The translations under genes were made by a program, and so were the position numbers. Positions 35,596 through 46,748 of a stretch of 64,000 nt of DNA are shown here, one piece after another; position 1 is the stretch's first letter; every line of letters starts with the position of its first letter. The stretch lies in assembly GCF_002723975.1 (NCBI RefSeq), contig NZ_BEWO01000005.1, positions 62,001 through 126,000 on the forward strand. The letters are read 5' to 3'. The notes under the pieces were generated by a model, which ran no database searches, was not told the origin of the DNA, and saw nothing but the letters and a program-made list of their open reading frames with translations. This DNA comes from Gluconobacter japonicus. Its GTDB lineage: Bacteria > Pseudomonadota > Alphaproteobacteria > Acetobacterales > Acetobacteraceae.

Positions 35596-36891
35596 ATGAG
35601 CCACGTTCATATCATTGGTGGCGGCCTGGCGGGTCTTTCCGCGGCCGTCGAACTTGCCGCACAGGCCAAGGTCACGATTTACGAGGCGGGTCCGGCCTGT
35701 GGGGGACGAGCACGTTCATTTCATGACAAGACACTCGATGCCCTGATTGATAACGGCAATCATCTGATCCTGTCTGCAAATGGTCTGACCTTTCGTTATC
35801 TTGATATTCTTGGCGCCCGTCACACATTGAGTGGCCCGGGTATTCCAATTTTTCCCTACTATGATCTGCAGGACGATCTGGCGTGGACGCTGCGTTTATC
35901 CAAGGGAAAGATACCGTTCTGGGCACTTCCCGGTGGTCGCCGCGTGCCTGGCATGAAGCTCTCAGAACTTTCGTCTCTGGGACGCTTTCTGAAAGCCAAT
36001 GACAATACGGTCGTTGAAGACTGCCTCAAACCGGGTCAGTTCAGCCGCCGCCTTTTAGAACCCTTTGCAATTTCGGTTCTTAACACAGACCTGCACACAG
36101 GAAGCGCGCTGCTCCTGGGAAATGTGATCCGTAAGTCTCTGGCGCAAGGTGGGATGGCGTGCTGCCCCTGGTTCCCTGAAATCGGACTTTCCGAAACGCT
36201 GGTGGACCCGGCTCTTGCCTACCTGCGGCGCTATCATGGAGAAATCCGTACCGGTGTGCGGGTCAGCGCAATCGAGCGTGAAAAAGGGCGTGTTACAGCC
36301 ATCGAAAGCACAGAAGGGCGAATTGAGCTTGGCCCGGAAGATCATGTCATCGTGGCTGTACCCGGACCTGTGGCACAAAGCCTGCTTCCGGAAATTATTG
36401 CTCCTGATGCTTTCGAAAGCATCGCGAATGCGCATTTCAAGCTCTCAACTCCTGTCAAAGCACGGGGCGTCGTCGCGCAGGCACGATTTGTCGGGCTTGT
36501 CGGGGGTATTTCGGAATGGATCTTCCTGAAGGGTGACGTCCTGTCCGTAACTGTCAGCGCCGCCAATCGCTACGCCGACCGCGACAGCAACGAAATGCTG
36601 GCTACGATCTGGTCTGAAATCAGACGCGCGCTTGATCCCGTTCTGCCTCACCCCCTGCCTGTTGCGATGCCTCCAGCACGCCTGCTGCGTGAGAAGCGGG
36701 CTACGTTTGCCGCGACACCCGAGCAGAACCGCCGCCGTCCTACAGCCAAAACCGACACGGCAAACCTGGCACTTGCCGGAGACTGGACGAACACAGGCCT
36801 TCCTTCGACCATTGAAGGGGCAATCCAGTCAGGATTGGCAGCAGTCAGCGCTCTGGGATTCCGTTCAGCCATAAAACACACGGAATCGTGA
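35596..36891 (+). CDS. hpnE: hydroxysqualene dehydroxylase HpnE
   Basis: This FAD-dependent amine-oxidase-fold enzyme reduces hydroxysqualene to squalene; 431 residues. The N-terminal FAD site is HVHIIGGGLAGLSAAVELAAQAKVTIYEAGPACGGRARSF. NGNHLILSANGLTFRYLDILGA and the C-terminal FAD block LALAGDWTNTGLPSTIEGAIQSGLAAV are also conserved. HpnC, HpnD and HpnE together supply squalene to the cyclase encoded next. Confidence 0.96.
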   Translation: MSHVHIIGGGLAGLSAAVELAAQAKVTIYEAGPACGGRARSFHDKTLDALIDNGNHLILSANGLTFRYLDILGARHTLSGPGIPIFPYYDLQDDLAWTLRLSKGKIPFWALPGGRRVPGMKLSELSSLGRFLKANDNTVVEDCLKPGQFSRRLLEPFAISVLNTDLHTGSALLLGNVIRKSLAQGGMACCPWFPEIGLSETLVDPALAYLRRYHGEIRTGVRVSAIEREKGRVTAIESTEGRIELGPEDHVIVAVPGPVAQSLLPEIIAPDAFESIANAHFKLSTPVKARGVVAQARFVGLVGGISEWIFLKGDVLSVTVSAANRYADRDSNEMLATIWSEIRRALDPVLPHPLPVAMPPARLLREKRATFAATPEQNRRRPTAKTDTANLALAGDWTNTGLPSTIEGAIQSGLAAVSALGFRSAIKHTES

Positions 36892-36964
36892 GGCGCACTC
36901 ACGAAGCTATGCCTGTAACACCACTCCCCTTGATGAGGGCTGCATGTCCCGGAAGACCTGAATA

Positions 36965-38953
36965 ATGTTGATCTATCCAGACGAAAAAGAAGACCGCATG
37001 AGCGAGACCCTTTCCCACAAGCCCATTGAGGGAGACGACGTCACTCGTGCGATCGAGGGGGCTCATGCAGCCCTTGGCAAACGTCAGAAGGACGATGGGC
37101 ACTGGGTTTTCGAGCTTGAAGCCGATGCCACCATTCCTGCTGAATACGTTCTTCTGGAACACTATCTGGATCGGATCGATCAGGAAAAGCAGAACAAGAT
37201 TGGCGTTTATCTCCGTCGCATTCAGGGCGAGCATGGTGGTTGGCCCCTGTACTTCGGTGGCGGCTTTGATCTCTCCGCAACGGTAAAAGCTTATTTTGCC
37301 CTGAAGGCCATTGGTGACAGCATTGACGCGCCGCATATGCGTCGTGCACGTGAAGCCATTCTGGACCATGGTGGCGCAGCTCGCTCCAACGTCTTTACTC
37401 GTATTCAGCTTGCGCTGTTTGGGGAAGTTCCCTGGGACGCAACGCCTGTCATGCCGGTTGAGTTGATGCTGCTCCCGCGGACGGCGTTCTTCTCCGTATG
37501 GAACATGTCTTACTGGTCCCGCGCGGTGCTCGCTCCCATGCTGGCTGTGGGGGCTTTGAAGCCTCAGGCCGTCAACCCTCGCGGTATTCATATACAGGAA
37601 CTGTTCGTCAAACCGCCATCTGAGGTCAAAGACTGGATACGCGGGCCTTACCGCTCTATCTGGGGTCGCGCGTTCAAGCATCTGGATACGGCGTTACGAC
37701 CAGTTCTGCCACTCATCCCCAAGACAGTTCATGACAAAGCCCTCAAGGCGGCCATCAGCTTTATCGAGCCGCGCCTGAGCCGGGGCGGCCTCGGTGCAAT
37801 CTATCCTGCCATGGCTAATGTGGTCATGCTGTATCGTGCCCTGGGTGTGCCGGATAGTGATCCGCGTGTTGTGACGGCATGGGAGTCCATTCAGGATCTT
37901 CTGGTTCACAAGGACGACGAAATTTACTGCCAGCCCTGCGTGTCTCCTGTCTGGGATACAGGGCTGTCCGGTCTGGCCATGATGGAAGCTGCGTCCGGAG
38001 CACATCCGACAAAGCGTGATGAAACCCTCGCAAAGCTGAAGAAAAGTGCCGAGTGGCTGAGAGATCGTCAGATCCTCGACGTCAAGGGAGACTGGGCAGT
38101 CAACACGCCGGATTTGCGTCCAGGCGGATGGGCTTTTCAGTACGAAAACGATTACTACCCGGACGTGGATGACACAGCTGTTGTCGGCATGCTGCTTCAT
38201 CGTGTTGACCCTGAAGAAAACCGCGAAGCGATTGAACGCGCCCGTGAATGGATCATCGGGATGCAAAGCACAAATGGCGGCTGGGGCGCGTTCGACGTCG
38301 ATAATGACCTTGAGATGCTGAACCATATTCCGTTCTCGGATCATGGCGCACTCCTTGATCCTCCTACGGCAGACGTCTCGGCCCGGTGCATTTCCTTCCT
38401 ATGCCAGCTTGGCCATCCGGAAGATCGCCCGGTGATCGACAAGGCGCTGGAATACCTGCGCAAAGAGCAGGAAAAGGAAGGATGCTGGTTTGGACGCTGG
38501 GGGACGAATTATATCTACGGCACATGGTCTGTTCTGTGCGCGCTGAACATTGCGGGAATTGCGTACGATGACCCCATGGTGAAGCGCGCTGTGAACTGGC
38601 TGGAAGATATTCAACGTTCGGACGGCGGCTGGGGCGAGGATTGTGCGACCTACGAAGGTGCACCCCCGGGTATTTACAAGGAAAGCCTGCCATCCCAAAC
38701 GGCTTGGGCCGTTCTGGCCCTCATGGCTGTGGGTCGCAGGGACAGTGAGGCCGTCAAGCGCGGTATCAACTTCCTGATGTCCCAGCAGGATGAGAACGGC
38801 GAATGGCAGGAAGAAGCCTATAACGCCGTTGGCTTCCCGAAGGTCTTCTACCTTCGCTATCATGGCTACAAACAGTTCTTCCCGCTTCAGGCCCTGTCCC
38901 GATATCGCAATCTGGGCACCAGCAACACGGGTCGCGTGGAATACGGTTTCTGA
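36965..38953 (+). CDS. shc: squalene-hopene cyclase
   Basis: This monotopic membrane enzyme cyclises squalene to hopene/hopanol; 662 residues from ATG 36965. An ATG at 36998 (651 residues) is an alternative start. The protonating DVDD motif is at residues 400-403 (YYPDVDDTAVVG). Several QW repeats are visible (QGEHGGWPLYFGGGFDLS, MQSTNGGWGAFDVDND, IQRSDGGWGEDC, QDENGEWQEEAY). It overlaps hpnG by TGATG. This is the central step of hopanoid synthesis. Confidence 0.98.
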   Translation: MLIYPDEKEDRMSETLSHKPIEGDDVTRAIEGAHAALGKRQKDDGHWVFELEADATIPAEYVLLEHYLDRIDQEKQNKIGVYLRRIQGEHGGWPLYFGGGFDLSATVKAYFALKAIGDSIDAPHMRRAREAILDHGGAARSNVFTRIQLALFGEVPWDATPVMPVELMLLPRTAFFSVWNMSYWSRAVLAPMLAVGALKPQAVNPRGIHIQELFVKPPSEVKDWIRGPYRSIWGRAFKHLDTALRPVLPLIPKTVHDKALKAAISFIEPRLSRGGLGAIYPAMANVVMLYRALGVPDSDPRVVTAWESIQDLLVHKDDEIYCQPCVSPVWDTGLSGLAMMEAASGAHPTKRDETLAKLKKSAEWLRDRQILDVKGDWAVNTPDLRPGGWAFQYENDYYPDVDDTAVVGMLLHRVDPEENREAIERAREWIIGMQSTNGGWGAFDVDNDLEMLNHIPFSDHGALLDPPTADVSARCISFLCQLGHPEDRPVIDKALEYLRKEQEKEGCWFGRWGTNYIYGTWSVLCALNIAGIAYDDPMVKRAVNWLEDIQRSDGGWGEDCATYEGAPPGIYKESLPSQTAWAVLALMAVGRRDSEAVKRGINFLMSQQDENGEWQEEAYNAVGFPKVFYLRYHGYKQFFPLQALSRYRNLGTSNTGRVEYGF

Positions 38954-39585
38954 TGCTCGGTGTTCTGGTTGGAATGAAGCAGGAAGCCCGCATTATTCGC
39001 CGCTTCCTCCCTGATGCCCCCATTGCCTTGAGCAACGCGACAGCATCTGGCGCAGTAGAGGGAGCTGCACGGCTTGTTCAAGCAGGTGCAACCCGGCTGT
39101 TATCCTTTGGCTGTGCCGGGGGTCTATCGTCCAGCGTTGTGCCGGGAACGATCATCGTGGCAGACCGGGTCGTTGTTCAGGACAAATCCTACAACGCAGA
39201 CATTGCTTTGAGCAGATGCTTCGGGGCCGATCATGCGCGCCGTGGAGGTCTTCTGCACAGCAACAACCTTATCGAGACAGCAGAAGAAAAAAGCCTTCTA
39301 TACGGCCAAACCCGTTGCGTGGCGGTCGATATGGAAAGTGGCGCGGTTGCCCAGACAGGCAAGCCCTTTGCTGTGCTAAGGGTGGTCTGCGATGATTCGG
39401 ACCGGGATCTGCCGCCTGCTGCTCGTGATGGCTTGAAAGATGGTGCCATATATCTTCCCGGATTGCTTGGCTCTCTCGTGAGACATCCCAAGCAGATTCC
39501 AGCCCTGATGGGACTTGGAAGAGACGCAGCAGCGGCCCAGAAGGCCATTGCGTTATTTCTGGAAACCTATCCGCCGCAGTTTTGA
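38953..39585 (+). CDS. hpnG: hopanoid-associated phosphorylase/nucleosidase HpnG
   Basis: This is a cytoplasmic nucleoside-phosphorylase-fold enzyme that removes adenine from adenosylhopane on the way to bacteriohopanetetrol; 210 residues. Blocks are GVLVGMKQEARII, RLLSFGCAGGLSSSVVPGTIIVADRV and CVAVDMESGAVAQTGKPFAVLRVVCDDSDRDLPP (the MES ribose site). It is coupled to shc (TGATG). No radical-SAM hpnH is seen in this window. The 3' end overlaps the convergent transporter gene by 33 bp. Confidence 0.94.
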   Translation: MLGVLVGMKQEARIIRRFLPDAPIALSNATASGAVEGAARLVQAGATRLLSFGCAGGLSSSVVPGTIIVADRVVVQDKSYNADIALSRCFGADHARRGGLLHSNNLIETAEEKSLLYGQTRCVAVDMESGAVAQTGKPFAVLRVVCDDSDRDLPPAARDGLKDGAIYLPGLLGSLVRHPKQIPALMGLGRDAAAAQKAIALFLETYPPQF

Positions 39586-40914
39586 GAAAACGGTCGCGCC
39601 TACGAACGCAGCGATAACACCCGCTGGAACCAGCCATGGGAAGGCGATGGGGTGCCCATCAAGACGCACCATCGCCAACAGACCCAACACGGCAATAGAT
39701 ACCAGAAAACCAGCAATTCCGCTTGCTTCGTCCCGAGAATGCGCGAGCATGGCCAGCAGGAAAATGCCTAACGTCGCACCGTAGCTGTAAGATGCTATGG
39801 AGAGACCGAACACGACAGCAGAGCCGGTCGGGTGCGAGAACAGCAAAGCGGTTGCGACCAGCAAAACAGCCCAGAACGATGTCGCCGCCCGCAGGGAGAG
39901 CGTGTTTTTAGGAAAGAAGTCACTTCTGGTTGCCGCGGCCATGGAATTCATGGCGCTGGAAAGCGATCCCATTGTCGCGGCTAAGATACCCGCGATCAGC
40001 AATCCGCGCAGAATTGGCGGTAATGTCAGAATAAACTTCGGAAAAAGTGCATCTGGCGCGCCCTGATACTCCGGCCAGAGAACATGCAGTCCAACGCCTA
40101 TAAAAGAAAGCAATGCAAAAAGAAGCGCCACGACAAAAACGCTTCCGATCATCGCAGCACGCGCGCCTCCAAGAGTTCTGGCGGCAAGGCAACGCTGTAA
40201 CATCAACTGGTCCGTCCCGTGAGACGCCAGGGAGAGGATCGCTCCTCCTACCACTGCACCCGTTACCGAAAACGGGTTGGTGAAAGCGGGCAGACCGGAT
40301 GTGAAGAGTGGGGCAGCATGGAAAACCGCAGGACCAAGGCGGTAAAACAGCACAATGCCACAGGCAGCACTTCCGCCCAGATAAAGAACAAGCTGGAGCG
40401 TATCGGACCACACCACAGCCTTCAGACCACCCGCCAACGTGTAGGCCAATGTCAGCACGACGATGCCTATGAGCAAAACGAAGTCAGGGACGGGGTATCC
40501 GATACTCGCAAACAGGAGGGAGACAGGAAGCATGCCTGCATAGAGACGCACCCCCTCCGCCAGAAGACGTGTCAGGAGAAATGTGCCGGAGACAAGCTTC
40601 TGAAGACGATGTCCGAAACGCTGCCCGACATACCGATAAATGGATGTGGCGCCGCGCTCATGAAGCGGCAGAAACCATATCGCAACGGCAATGCGCCCAA
40701 ACAAATATCCCAGAGCCAGCCCCAAGAAGACATAGCCATGTAGAAAGGCAACGCCGGGAACACTAACGATTGTGAGTGTTGATGTTTCTGTGGCCACCAG
40801 TGACAGGCATATGGCCCAGGGCGGCAAATCCTTGTGAGGCTGCCGCGCCAGTGTAAGCGCGAAGACGGGCAGGGAGGCCAAGTACAGCAGGATTACGGTC
40901 AGGCTCTGGATCAT
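39553..40914 (-). CDS. sodium:solute symporter family transporter
   Basis: This is an inner-membrane secondary transporter of the SSS/SLC5 family; 453 residues from ATG 40914, with about 13 hydrophobic segments. Conserved parts are ERGATSIYRYVGQRFGHRLQKLVSGTFLLTRLLAEGVRLYAG, YTLAGGLKAVVWSDTLQLVLYLGGS, ILSLASHGTDQLMLQRCLAARTLGGARAA and ILAATMGSLSSAMNSMAAATRSDFF. The substrate is not evident. Its 3' end overlaps hpnG's 3' end by 33 bp in the opposite sense. Confidence 0.92.
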   Translation of the reverse strand: MIQSLTVILLYLASLPVFALTLARQPHKDLPPWAICLSLVATETSTLTIVSVPGVAFLHGYVFLGLALGYLFGRIAVAIWFLPLHERGATSIYRYVGQRFGHRLQKLVSGTFLLTRLLAEGVRLYAGMLPVSLLFASIGYPVPDFVLLIGIVVLTLAYTLAGGLKAVVWSDTLQLVLYLGGSAACGIVLFYRLGPAVFHAAPLFTSGLPAFTNPFSVTGAVVGGAILSLASHGTDQLMLQRCLAARTLGGARAAMIGSVFVVALLFALLSFIGVGLHVLWPEYQGAPDALFPKFILTLPPILRGLLIAGILAATMGSLSSAMNSMAAATRSDFFPKNTLSLRAATSFWAVLLVATALLFSHPTGSAVVFGLSIASYSYGATLGIFLLAMLAHSRDEASGIAGFLVSIAVLGLLAMVRLDGHPIAFPWLVPAGVIAAFVGATVFSKLRRIGFQK

Positions 40915-40959
40915 CCTGTCCGTTCTGTAGCCGCAACATGTTCCGGTCAAGCGCGCAAA

Positions 40960-40990
40960 CTGATGAGCGCTTCTGAAAAGCACTCATCAG
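40960..40990 (-). terminator. hairpin terminator for rlmE
   Basis: Arms CTGATGAG and CTCATCAG are extended by an inner GCT/AGC after one mismatch, and on the minus strand TTTGCG follows. It lies 8 bp beyond the rlmE stop and before the transporter's start. Confidence 0.65.
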
Positions 40991-40998
40991 AAGGGAGG

Positions 40999-41799
40999 TT
41001 AGTCTTCTTCGATCAGACGTTTGGGACGAAACCCGGTAGCGATGACGTACAACTCGCTTGATTCTTTTCTGGAAGCAGGCGGCTTGACGTGTTTGACGGA
41101 AGCGAAAGCCAGCTTCATGGAATCAAGCATCTGCTTTTCAGAGCCGCCCTGGAAAACCTTGGCAACAAAGCTGCCACCTTCGGCAAGAACCTGCATGGCA
41201 AAGTCGAGCGCACCTTCGGCAAGCCCCATGATGCGCATATGGTCGGTCGCTGCATGACCGGTTGTATTAGGAGCCATATCAGACATCACCAGATCAGCAG
41301 GGCCGCCAAGAATTTCCTTCAGGCGGTCCGGCATCTCAGAATCGGTGAAATCACCTTCAATGATCTCGGCTCCACTCACGGGATCGACGGGCAGGAGGTC
41401 AACGCCCGCAATATGCCCTGCACCACGCTTGACGGCCACCTGTGACCAACCACCTGGCGCTGCACCAAGGTCAATGACGCGCGCACCCGGCTTGATGATG
41501 TGAAAGCGGTCATCAATTTCGATCAGCTTAAAGGCGGCACGGGACCGCCAGCCCTGCTTTCGGGCAGCAGCCACATAAGGGTCATTCAACTGACGGTTCA
41601 GCCAGCGCTGCTGCGCAGTAGTACGGCCACGGGCAGTACGGAGCGTGACGACCTTGTTACGGGCTGTCTGGGATGTCGAGGCGTCCTGTGTGGCATCAGC
41701 TGCCCCAGGGGCAGCTGCGCTCTTGAGAGCTTTTCCAGGGATGCGCTTGGGTCCCGTATCCTTTTTAGAAGAACCGGAGCGGGATCTGGGCGGCTTCAT
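40999..41799 (-). CDS. rlmE: 23S rRNA (uridine-2552 2'-O) methyltransferase
   Basis: This SAM-dependent RrmJ/FtsJ enzyme methylates U2552 of 23S rRNA; 266 residues. A basic, Ala/Thr-rich N-terminal extension of about 60 residues precedes the core: RSRAAFKLIEIDDRFHII, VIDLGAAPGGWSQVA (SAM site), IIEGDFTDSEM, DLVMSDMAPNTTGHAATDHMR and SFVAKVFQGGSEKQML. The K-D-K-E catalytic set is consistent. It is coupled to the upstream Ppx/GppA gene by an ATGA overlap. Confidence 0.96.
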   Translation of the reverse strand: MKPPRSRSGSSKKDTGPKRIPGKALKSAAAPGAADATQDASTSQTARNKVVTLRTARGRTTAQQRWLNRQLNDPYVAAARKQGWRSRAAFKLIEIDDRFHIIKPGARVIDLGAAPGGWSQVAVKRGAGHIAGVDLLPVDPVSGAEIIEGDFTDSEMPDRLKEILGGPADLVMSDMAPNTTGHAATDHMRIMGLAEGALDFAMQVLAEGGSFVAKVFQGGSEKQMLDSMKLAFASVKHVKPPASRKESSELYVIATGFRPKRLIEED

Positions 41800-42920
41800 A
41801 TCGTGGCGTAATTCCCGAGAGGGCCCCTTGAACGGGGCGTGACATGACGATAGGGCCTACGGCGTTCCCGTGTGAAACGCTGGCCATAATCGCGGGCCAT
41901 ACGCAGCAGCATGCCGTCACGCAACCCCCGATCGGCAATCGTGACCTCTTCTATAGGCCATGCGCGATGAATTGCCTCGAAAATTGCACAACCCGGGAGA
42001 ACATATTTCACACGATCCTCTCCCACGCATGGATGGGCGGAAAGATGATTTCTCGAAAGCCCGCGCAACGTATTGATGGCTTCGCGCATGACGTTACCCG
42101 GCAAAGTAAGACCATCAATCGCTGCACGATTATAACGGGGCAGGGAAAGAGCCACACCAGCAAGGGTCGTCACTGTCCCGGATGTTCCCAGCAGGCAGGC
42201 ATTTCCCTGCGTGATTTCCCTTCGGATGCGATGAATATTCTCGAAATCGGCCAGATGGCTCTGAACGTAAGACACCATCTCCTCATAAGAAGACCCGTGG
42301 CCTTCGCCGAACATTTCCTGAAGGGTAATGACGCCGACAGGCATACTGGTCGTGCCGATCAGAGTCTGGGACTTACGAGCCTGATCCACCCGGACCCATG
42401 CTACTTCCGTTGAACCACCGCCAATATCGAACAGAACGCCACGCTCAGCCCGGGCAGGGGCATGAGACGGCACACGGAAAAGCGGAGAGCAGCTTTCAAG
42501 AGCCAGCTCGGCTTCTTCGCGGGCAGTAATGATATCGATCGTCAGGCCGATTTCGCTCTGAACACGTTCAAGGAACTCGCGACCATTCGCCGCCTTGCGG
42601 CAGGCCTCCGTTGCAACGGCCCGAACGTGGGAGAGGGGCCATTGCTTCATGCGTTCCACACAGATCCGCAGAGCATCCAGCGCGCGCGTCATGGACTCTT
42701 CCGCCAGACGGCCACTCAGACGCAGTCCTTCGCCAAGACGAACAGAGCGATTGAAGCTATCAACCACACGGAAACCATTGGCTGTTCCGGCAGCAATCAT
42801 GAGACGGCAATTATTTGTTCCAAGGTCGATGGCGCCAAAGAACGGTCCGGCCTGACGGGTACTAGACGTCCGTACTGACGCCTGACCTGATAGCCTGTGC
42901 TCCGTTCCTTGCCTCATCAT
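41796..42920 (-). CDS. Ppx/GppA exopolyphosphatase-family protein
   Basis: This hydrolyses polyphosphate and/or pppGpp; 374 residues from ATG 42920 (GGGAG about 10 bases upstream). Motifs are GAIDLGTNNCRLMIA (phosphate loop), EACRKAANGREFLERVQSEIGL, VLFDIGGGSTEVAWVR and LLGTSGTVTTLAG. It is short and lacks the C-terminal HD domain of E. coli Ppx, as is common in alphaproteobacteria. It overlaps rlmE. Confidence 0.92.
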   Translation of the reverse strand: MMRQGTEHRLSGQASVRTSSTRQAGPFFGAIDLGTNNCRLMIAAGTANGFRVVDSFNRSVRLGEGLRLSGRLAEESMTRALDALRICVERMKQWPLSHVRAVATEACRKAANGREFLERVQSEIGLTIDIITAREEAELALESCSPLFRVPSHAPARAERGVLFDIGGGSTEVAWVRVDQARKSQTLIGTTSMPVGVITLQEMFGEGHGSSYEEMVSYVQSHLADFENIHRIRREITQGNACLLGTSGTVTTLAGVALSLPRYNRAAIDGLTLPGNVMREAINTLRGLSRNHLSAHPCVGEDRVKYVLPGCAIFEAIHRAWPIEEVTIADRGLRDGMLLRMARDYGQRFTRERRRPYRHVTPRSRGPLGNYATI

Positions 42921-43077
42921 CTTGTTTAGGCTCCCGATTTGCCCGTTTTGGGACCTTGGATAAGCAGCATGAGACTGGAAAACGTCTGACCGCAAGAAAA
43001 ATATCAGTTTTTCTAAAAAAAATGAAAATGCCCCCTTGCGTCACCCAGCCGTGATGGGTAAACACCCACTCACCGCT

Positions 43078-43151
43078 TGGGAGATAGTTTAGCGGTAGAA
43101 CTACCGGCTCTGACCCGGTCAGCCCTGGTTCGAATCCAGGTCTCCCAGCCA
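43078..43151 (+). tRNA. tRNA-Gln (anticodon CTG)
   Basis: This is a 74-nt cloverleaf including encoded CCA. The acceptor TGGGAGA pairs with TCTCCCA (U1-A72, typical of tRNA-Gln), with discriminator G. The anticodon stem ACCGG/CCGGT has loop CTCTGAC giving anticodon CUG. The T-arm is CCTGGTTCGAATCCAGG. Confidence 0.96.
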
Positions 43152-43257
43152 AAAAATTCCTTAAAATCTACCGCAAAAAGAGACTTCCCCTTCAGGGGGA
43201 AATTAGTCTATGAGGACCCGCCAACGGCCGGTCGGGCCTTTTGGCTCCCGGTTCTGA

Positions 43258-44793
<1,536 letters not shown>

Positions 44794-44806
44794 CATTTCA
44801 TATGCA

Positions 44807-44831
44807 TTGGCCTCTCGCTTTGAGAGGCCAA
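44807..44831. terminator. 10-bp hairpin between guaB and rsmB-type gene
   Basis: Arms TTGGCCTCTC and GAGAGGCCAA have a 5-base loop, 13 bases after the guaB stop and 18 bases before the next start. No T-run follows, so read-through into the methyltransferase gene is possible. Confidence 0.6.
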
Positions 44832-44849
44832 ACCGGCTACGGGGGCGAT

Positions 44850-46178
44850 ATGACCCCCGCAGCTCGCCTTTCCGGCGCCATTGATCTGCTTTGTGCGATC
44901 CAGAATGCGCCCCGCCGTCCCGCAGACGCTACTGCCAACGCTTTCTTCCGTGAACGCCGCTATATTGGTGGTGGAGACAGACGCGCCATTTCCACACTGG
45001 CCTGGGATGTGCTTCGTGGCTGGAGACGGTTGCACTGGCATCTGGAAGGCAGCCAGGGCGACATTTCTCCACGCCTGCTCTGCGCAGCCTCCATGCTGCT
45101 GTCTGGCACGACGATGGATCAGGTCCGGATGATGTTCAGCGGCGAGCGCTATGCCCAGAACCCTCTGACGCCACGTGAAGATATCAACCTCAAGCATCTG
45201 GAAGGAAAAGAACTTTCCAGCCAGAAGCAACCAATCGCCATCCGCCTGGAATATCCGGACTGGATCGAGCCCGCGCTCCGCGAGACCTTTGGTTCCCGCA
45301 TGGCGGACGAGATGGAAGCCATGCTGGGCACACCCACGCTGGATCTGCGCGTGAACCTTCTGAAAGGCACGCGGGAAGACGCTCTACGCGCGTTGAAGCG
45401 GGAAGGACTTAACGCTGTTCCGACCAAGCTTTCCCCATGGGGTCTGCGCCTCGATGGGCGTCAGCCCGTCACGGCCGCACAGGCTTTCAAGGATGGTCTG
45501 GTCGAAATTCAGGATGAAGGATCGCAACTGGTTGTAGCAGCGGCTGATGCGCGCCCAGACAACCGCGTTCTGGATTACTGTGCAGGCGCAGGCGGCAAGA
45601 CGCTCGCCCTTGCCATGACCATGGAAAACAAGGGCCATATCGTTGCCTGCGATGTTCACGAGAAACGCCTTGAAGGTGCGGTAAAGCGTCTGCGTCGGGC
45701 AGGTGTTCACAACGTTGAACGTCACCTTCTGGTGACAGGCGATAAATGGGCCAAGCGTCGTGCTGCGAGCTTCGATCGTGTTCTGGTAGATGCGCCGTGT
45801 TCAGGGACGGGCACTTGGCGCCGCAACCCGGATGCACGCCTGCGCCTGACGCCGGAGGACATTCAGGAACTTGTTATCAAACAGTCCGAAATCCTTGATC
45901 GTGCAGCATCTTTGGTCAAACCGGGCGGGCGGATGATCTACGCAACGTGCTCTCTTCTGGCTGCTGAAAATGGCCAGCAGATTGATGCGTTCCTGAAGCG
46001 TCGGACGGACTTTGTTCGGGTTCCGACGGAAGATCTGCCTGACCTTCTTCCGGCTGAACTCCGCGAAAAGGCCCAGTTCTCCCTAACGCCGCTTCGGGAC
46101 GGAACAGACGGCTTCTTCGCCTGCGTCATGCAGCGTCTGGAGCCCGTTGCTCAGACGGAAGAAGCTCCTTCCACATAA
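44850..46178 (+). CDS. RsmB-type rRNA cytosine-C5 methyltransferase
   Basis: This is a SAM-dependent RNA m5C methyltransferase of the RsmB/NOP2/SUN family; 442 residues from ATG 44850, with GGGGG about 5 bases upstream. An earlier ATG at 44802 lies inside the upstream hairpin and is unlikely. The NusB-like N-terminal part is followed by the core QDEGSQLVVAAADARPDNRVLDYCAGAGGKTLALA. The catalytic pair is VDAPCSGTGTWRRNPDARLR (PC motif) and MIYATCSLLAAENGQQI (TC motif). The 3' end overlaps the convergent GNAT gene by 53 bp. Confidence 0.93.
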   Translation: MTPAARLSGAIDLLCAIQNAPRRPADATANAFFRERRYIGGGDRRAISTLAWDVLRGWRRLHWHLEGSQGDISPRLLCAASMLLSGTTMDQVRMMFSGERYAQNPLTPREDINLKHLEGKELSSQKQPIAIRLEYPDWIEPALRETFGSRMADEMEAMLGTPTLDLRVNLLKGTREDALRALKREGLNAVPTKLSPWGLRLDGRQPVTAAQAFKDGLVEIQDEGSQLVVAAADARPDNRVLDYCAGAGGKTLALAMTMENKGHIVACDVHEKRLEGAVKRLRRAGVHNVERHLLVTGDKWAKRRAASFDRVLVDAPCSGTGTWRRNPDARLRLTPEDIQELVIKQSEILDRAASLVKPGGRMIYATCSLLAAENGQQIDAFLKRRTDFVRVPTEDLPDLLPAELREKAQFSLTPLRDGTDGFFACVMQRLEPVAQTEEAPST

Positions 46179-46650
46179 CAAGAGCATCCACATAGCCGCG
46201 CTCGGGGTGGTTGAAGGCACCAGGAAGTGTTCCAACCACCCGGAAACCGAGACGCGTCCAGAGTGCGATGGCGCGGTTATTGGTGCTGACAACGAAATTG
46301 AACTGCATAGCCCGGTAGCCCAGGGCCTGCGCTTCTTTCAGGGCAAACTCACCCATTTGACGACCAGCACCATATCCGGGAGACGCGACGAAGGCCGCAT
46401 TCCCAACATGTCGACCACCACCTGACTGATTATCCTGAAGATAAAAAGTTCCGACGATCTCACCATCAGGACTTTCCGCTACAAACACGCGATGTTCGAC
46501 AGCCATCCAATATCCGAGGGCCTGCCGACGGCCCCATGTCCTCGGAAGGGCATAGGTTTCGCCAGCCTTGAGAACAGGCGCAAGAACACGCCAGATCCCC
46601 TCTCGATCCAGGGATTGCGCAGGGCGGATGACCAGTTTCGATTCTGACAC
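46126..46650 (-). CDS. GNAT-family N-acetyltransferase
   Basis: This is a cytoplasmic acetyl-CoA-dependent acyltransferase; 174 residues, GTG start 46650 with GGGAG about 9 bases upstream. The GNAT pattern is VGTFYLQDNQSGGGRHVGNAAFVASPGYGAGRQMGEFALKEAQALGYRAMQFNFVVSTNNRAIALWTRLGFRVVGTLPGAF. The substrate is unknown. Its 3' end overlaps the rRNA methyltransferase gene. Confidence 0.92.
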   Translation of the reverse strand: MSESKLVIRPAQSLDREGIWRVLAPVLKAGETYALPRTWGRRQALGYWMAVEHRVFVAESPDGEIVGTFYLQDNQSGGGRHVGNAAFVASPGYGAGRQMGEFALKEAQALGYRAMQFNFVVSTNNRAIALWTRLGFRVVGTLPGAFNHPERGYVDALVMWKELLPSEQRAPDAA

Positions 46651-46748
46651 GCAGATACTCCCTGCAAAGTGAGACGGTTAGGCCCGGACCATGATCCGGG
46701 TTATGATACCGGTTTCCAAGTCAGCACGGGACAGACGCGCTCTTACAC

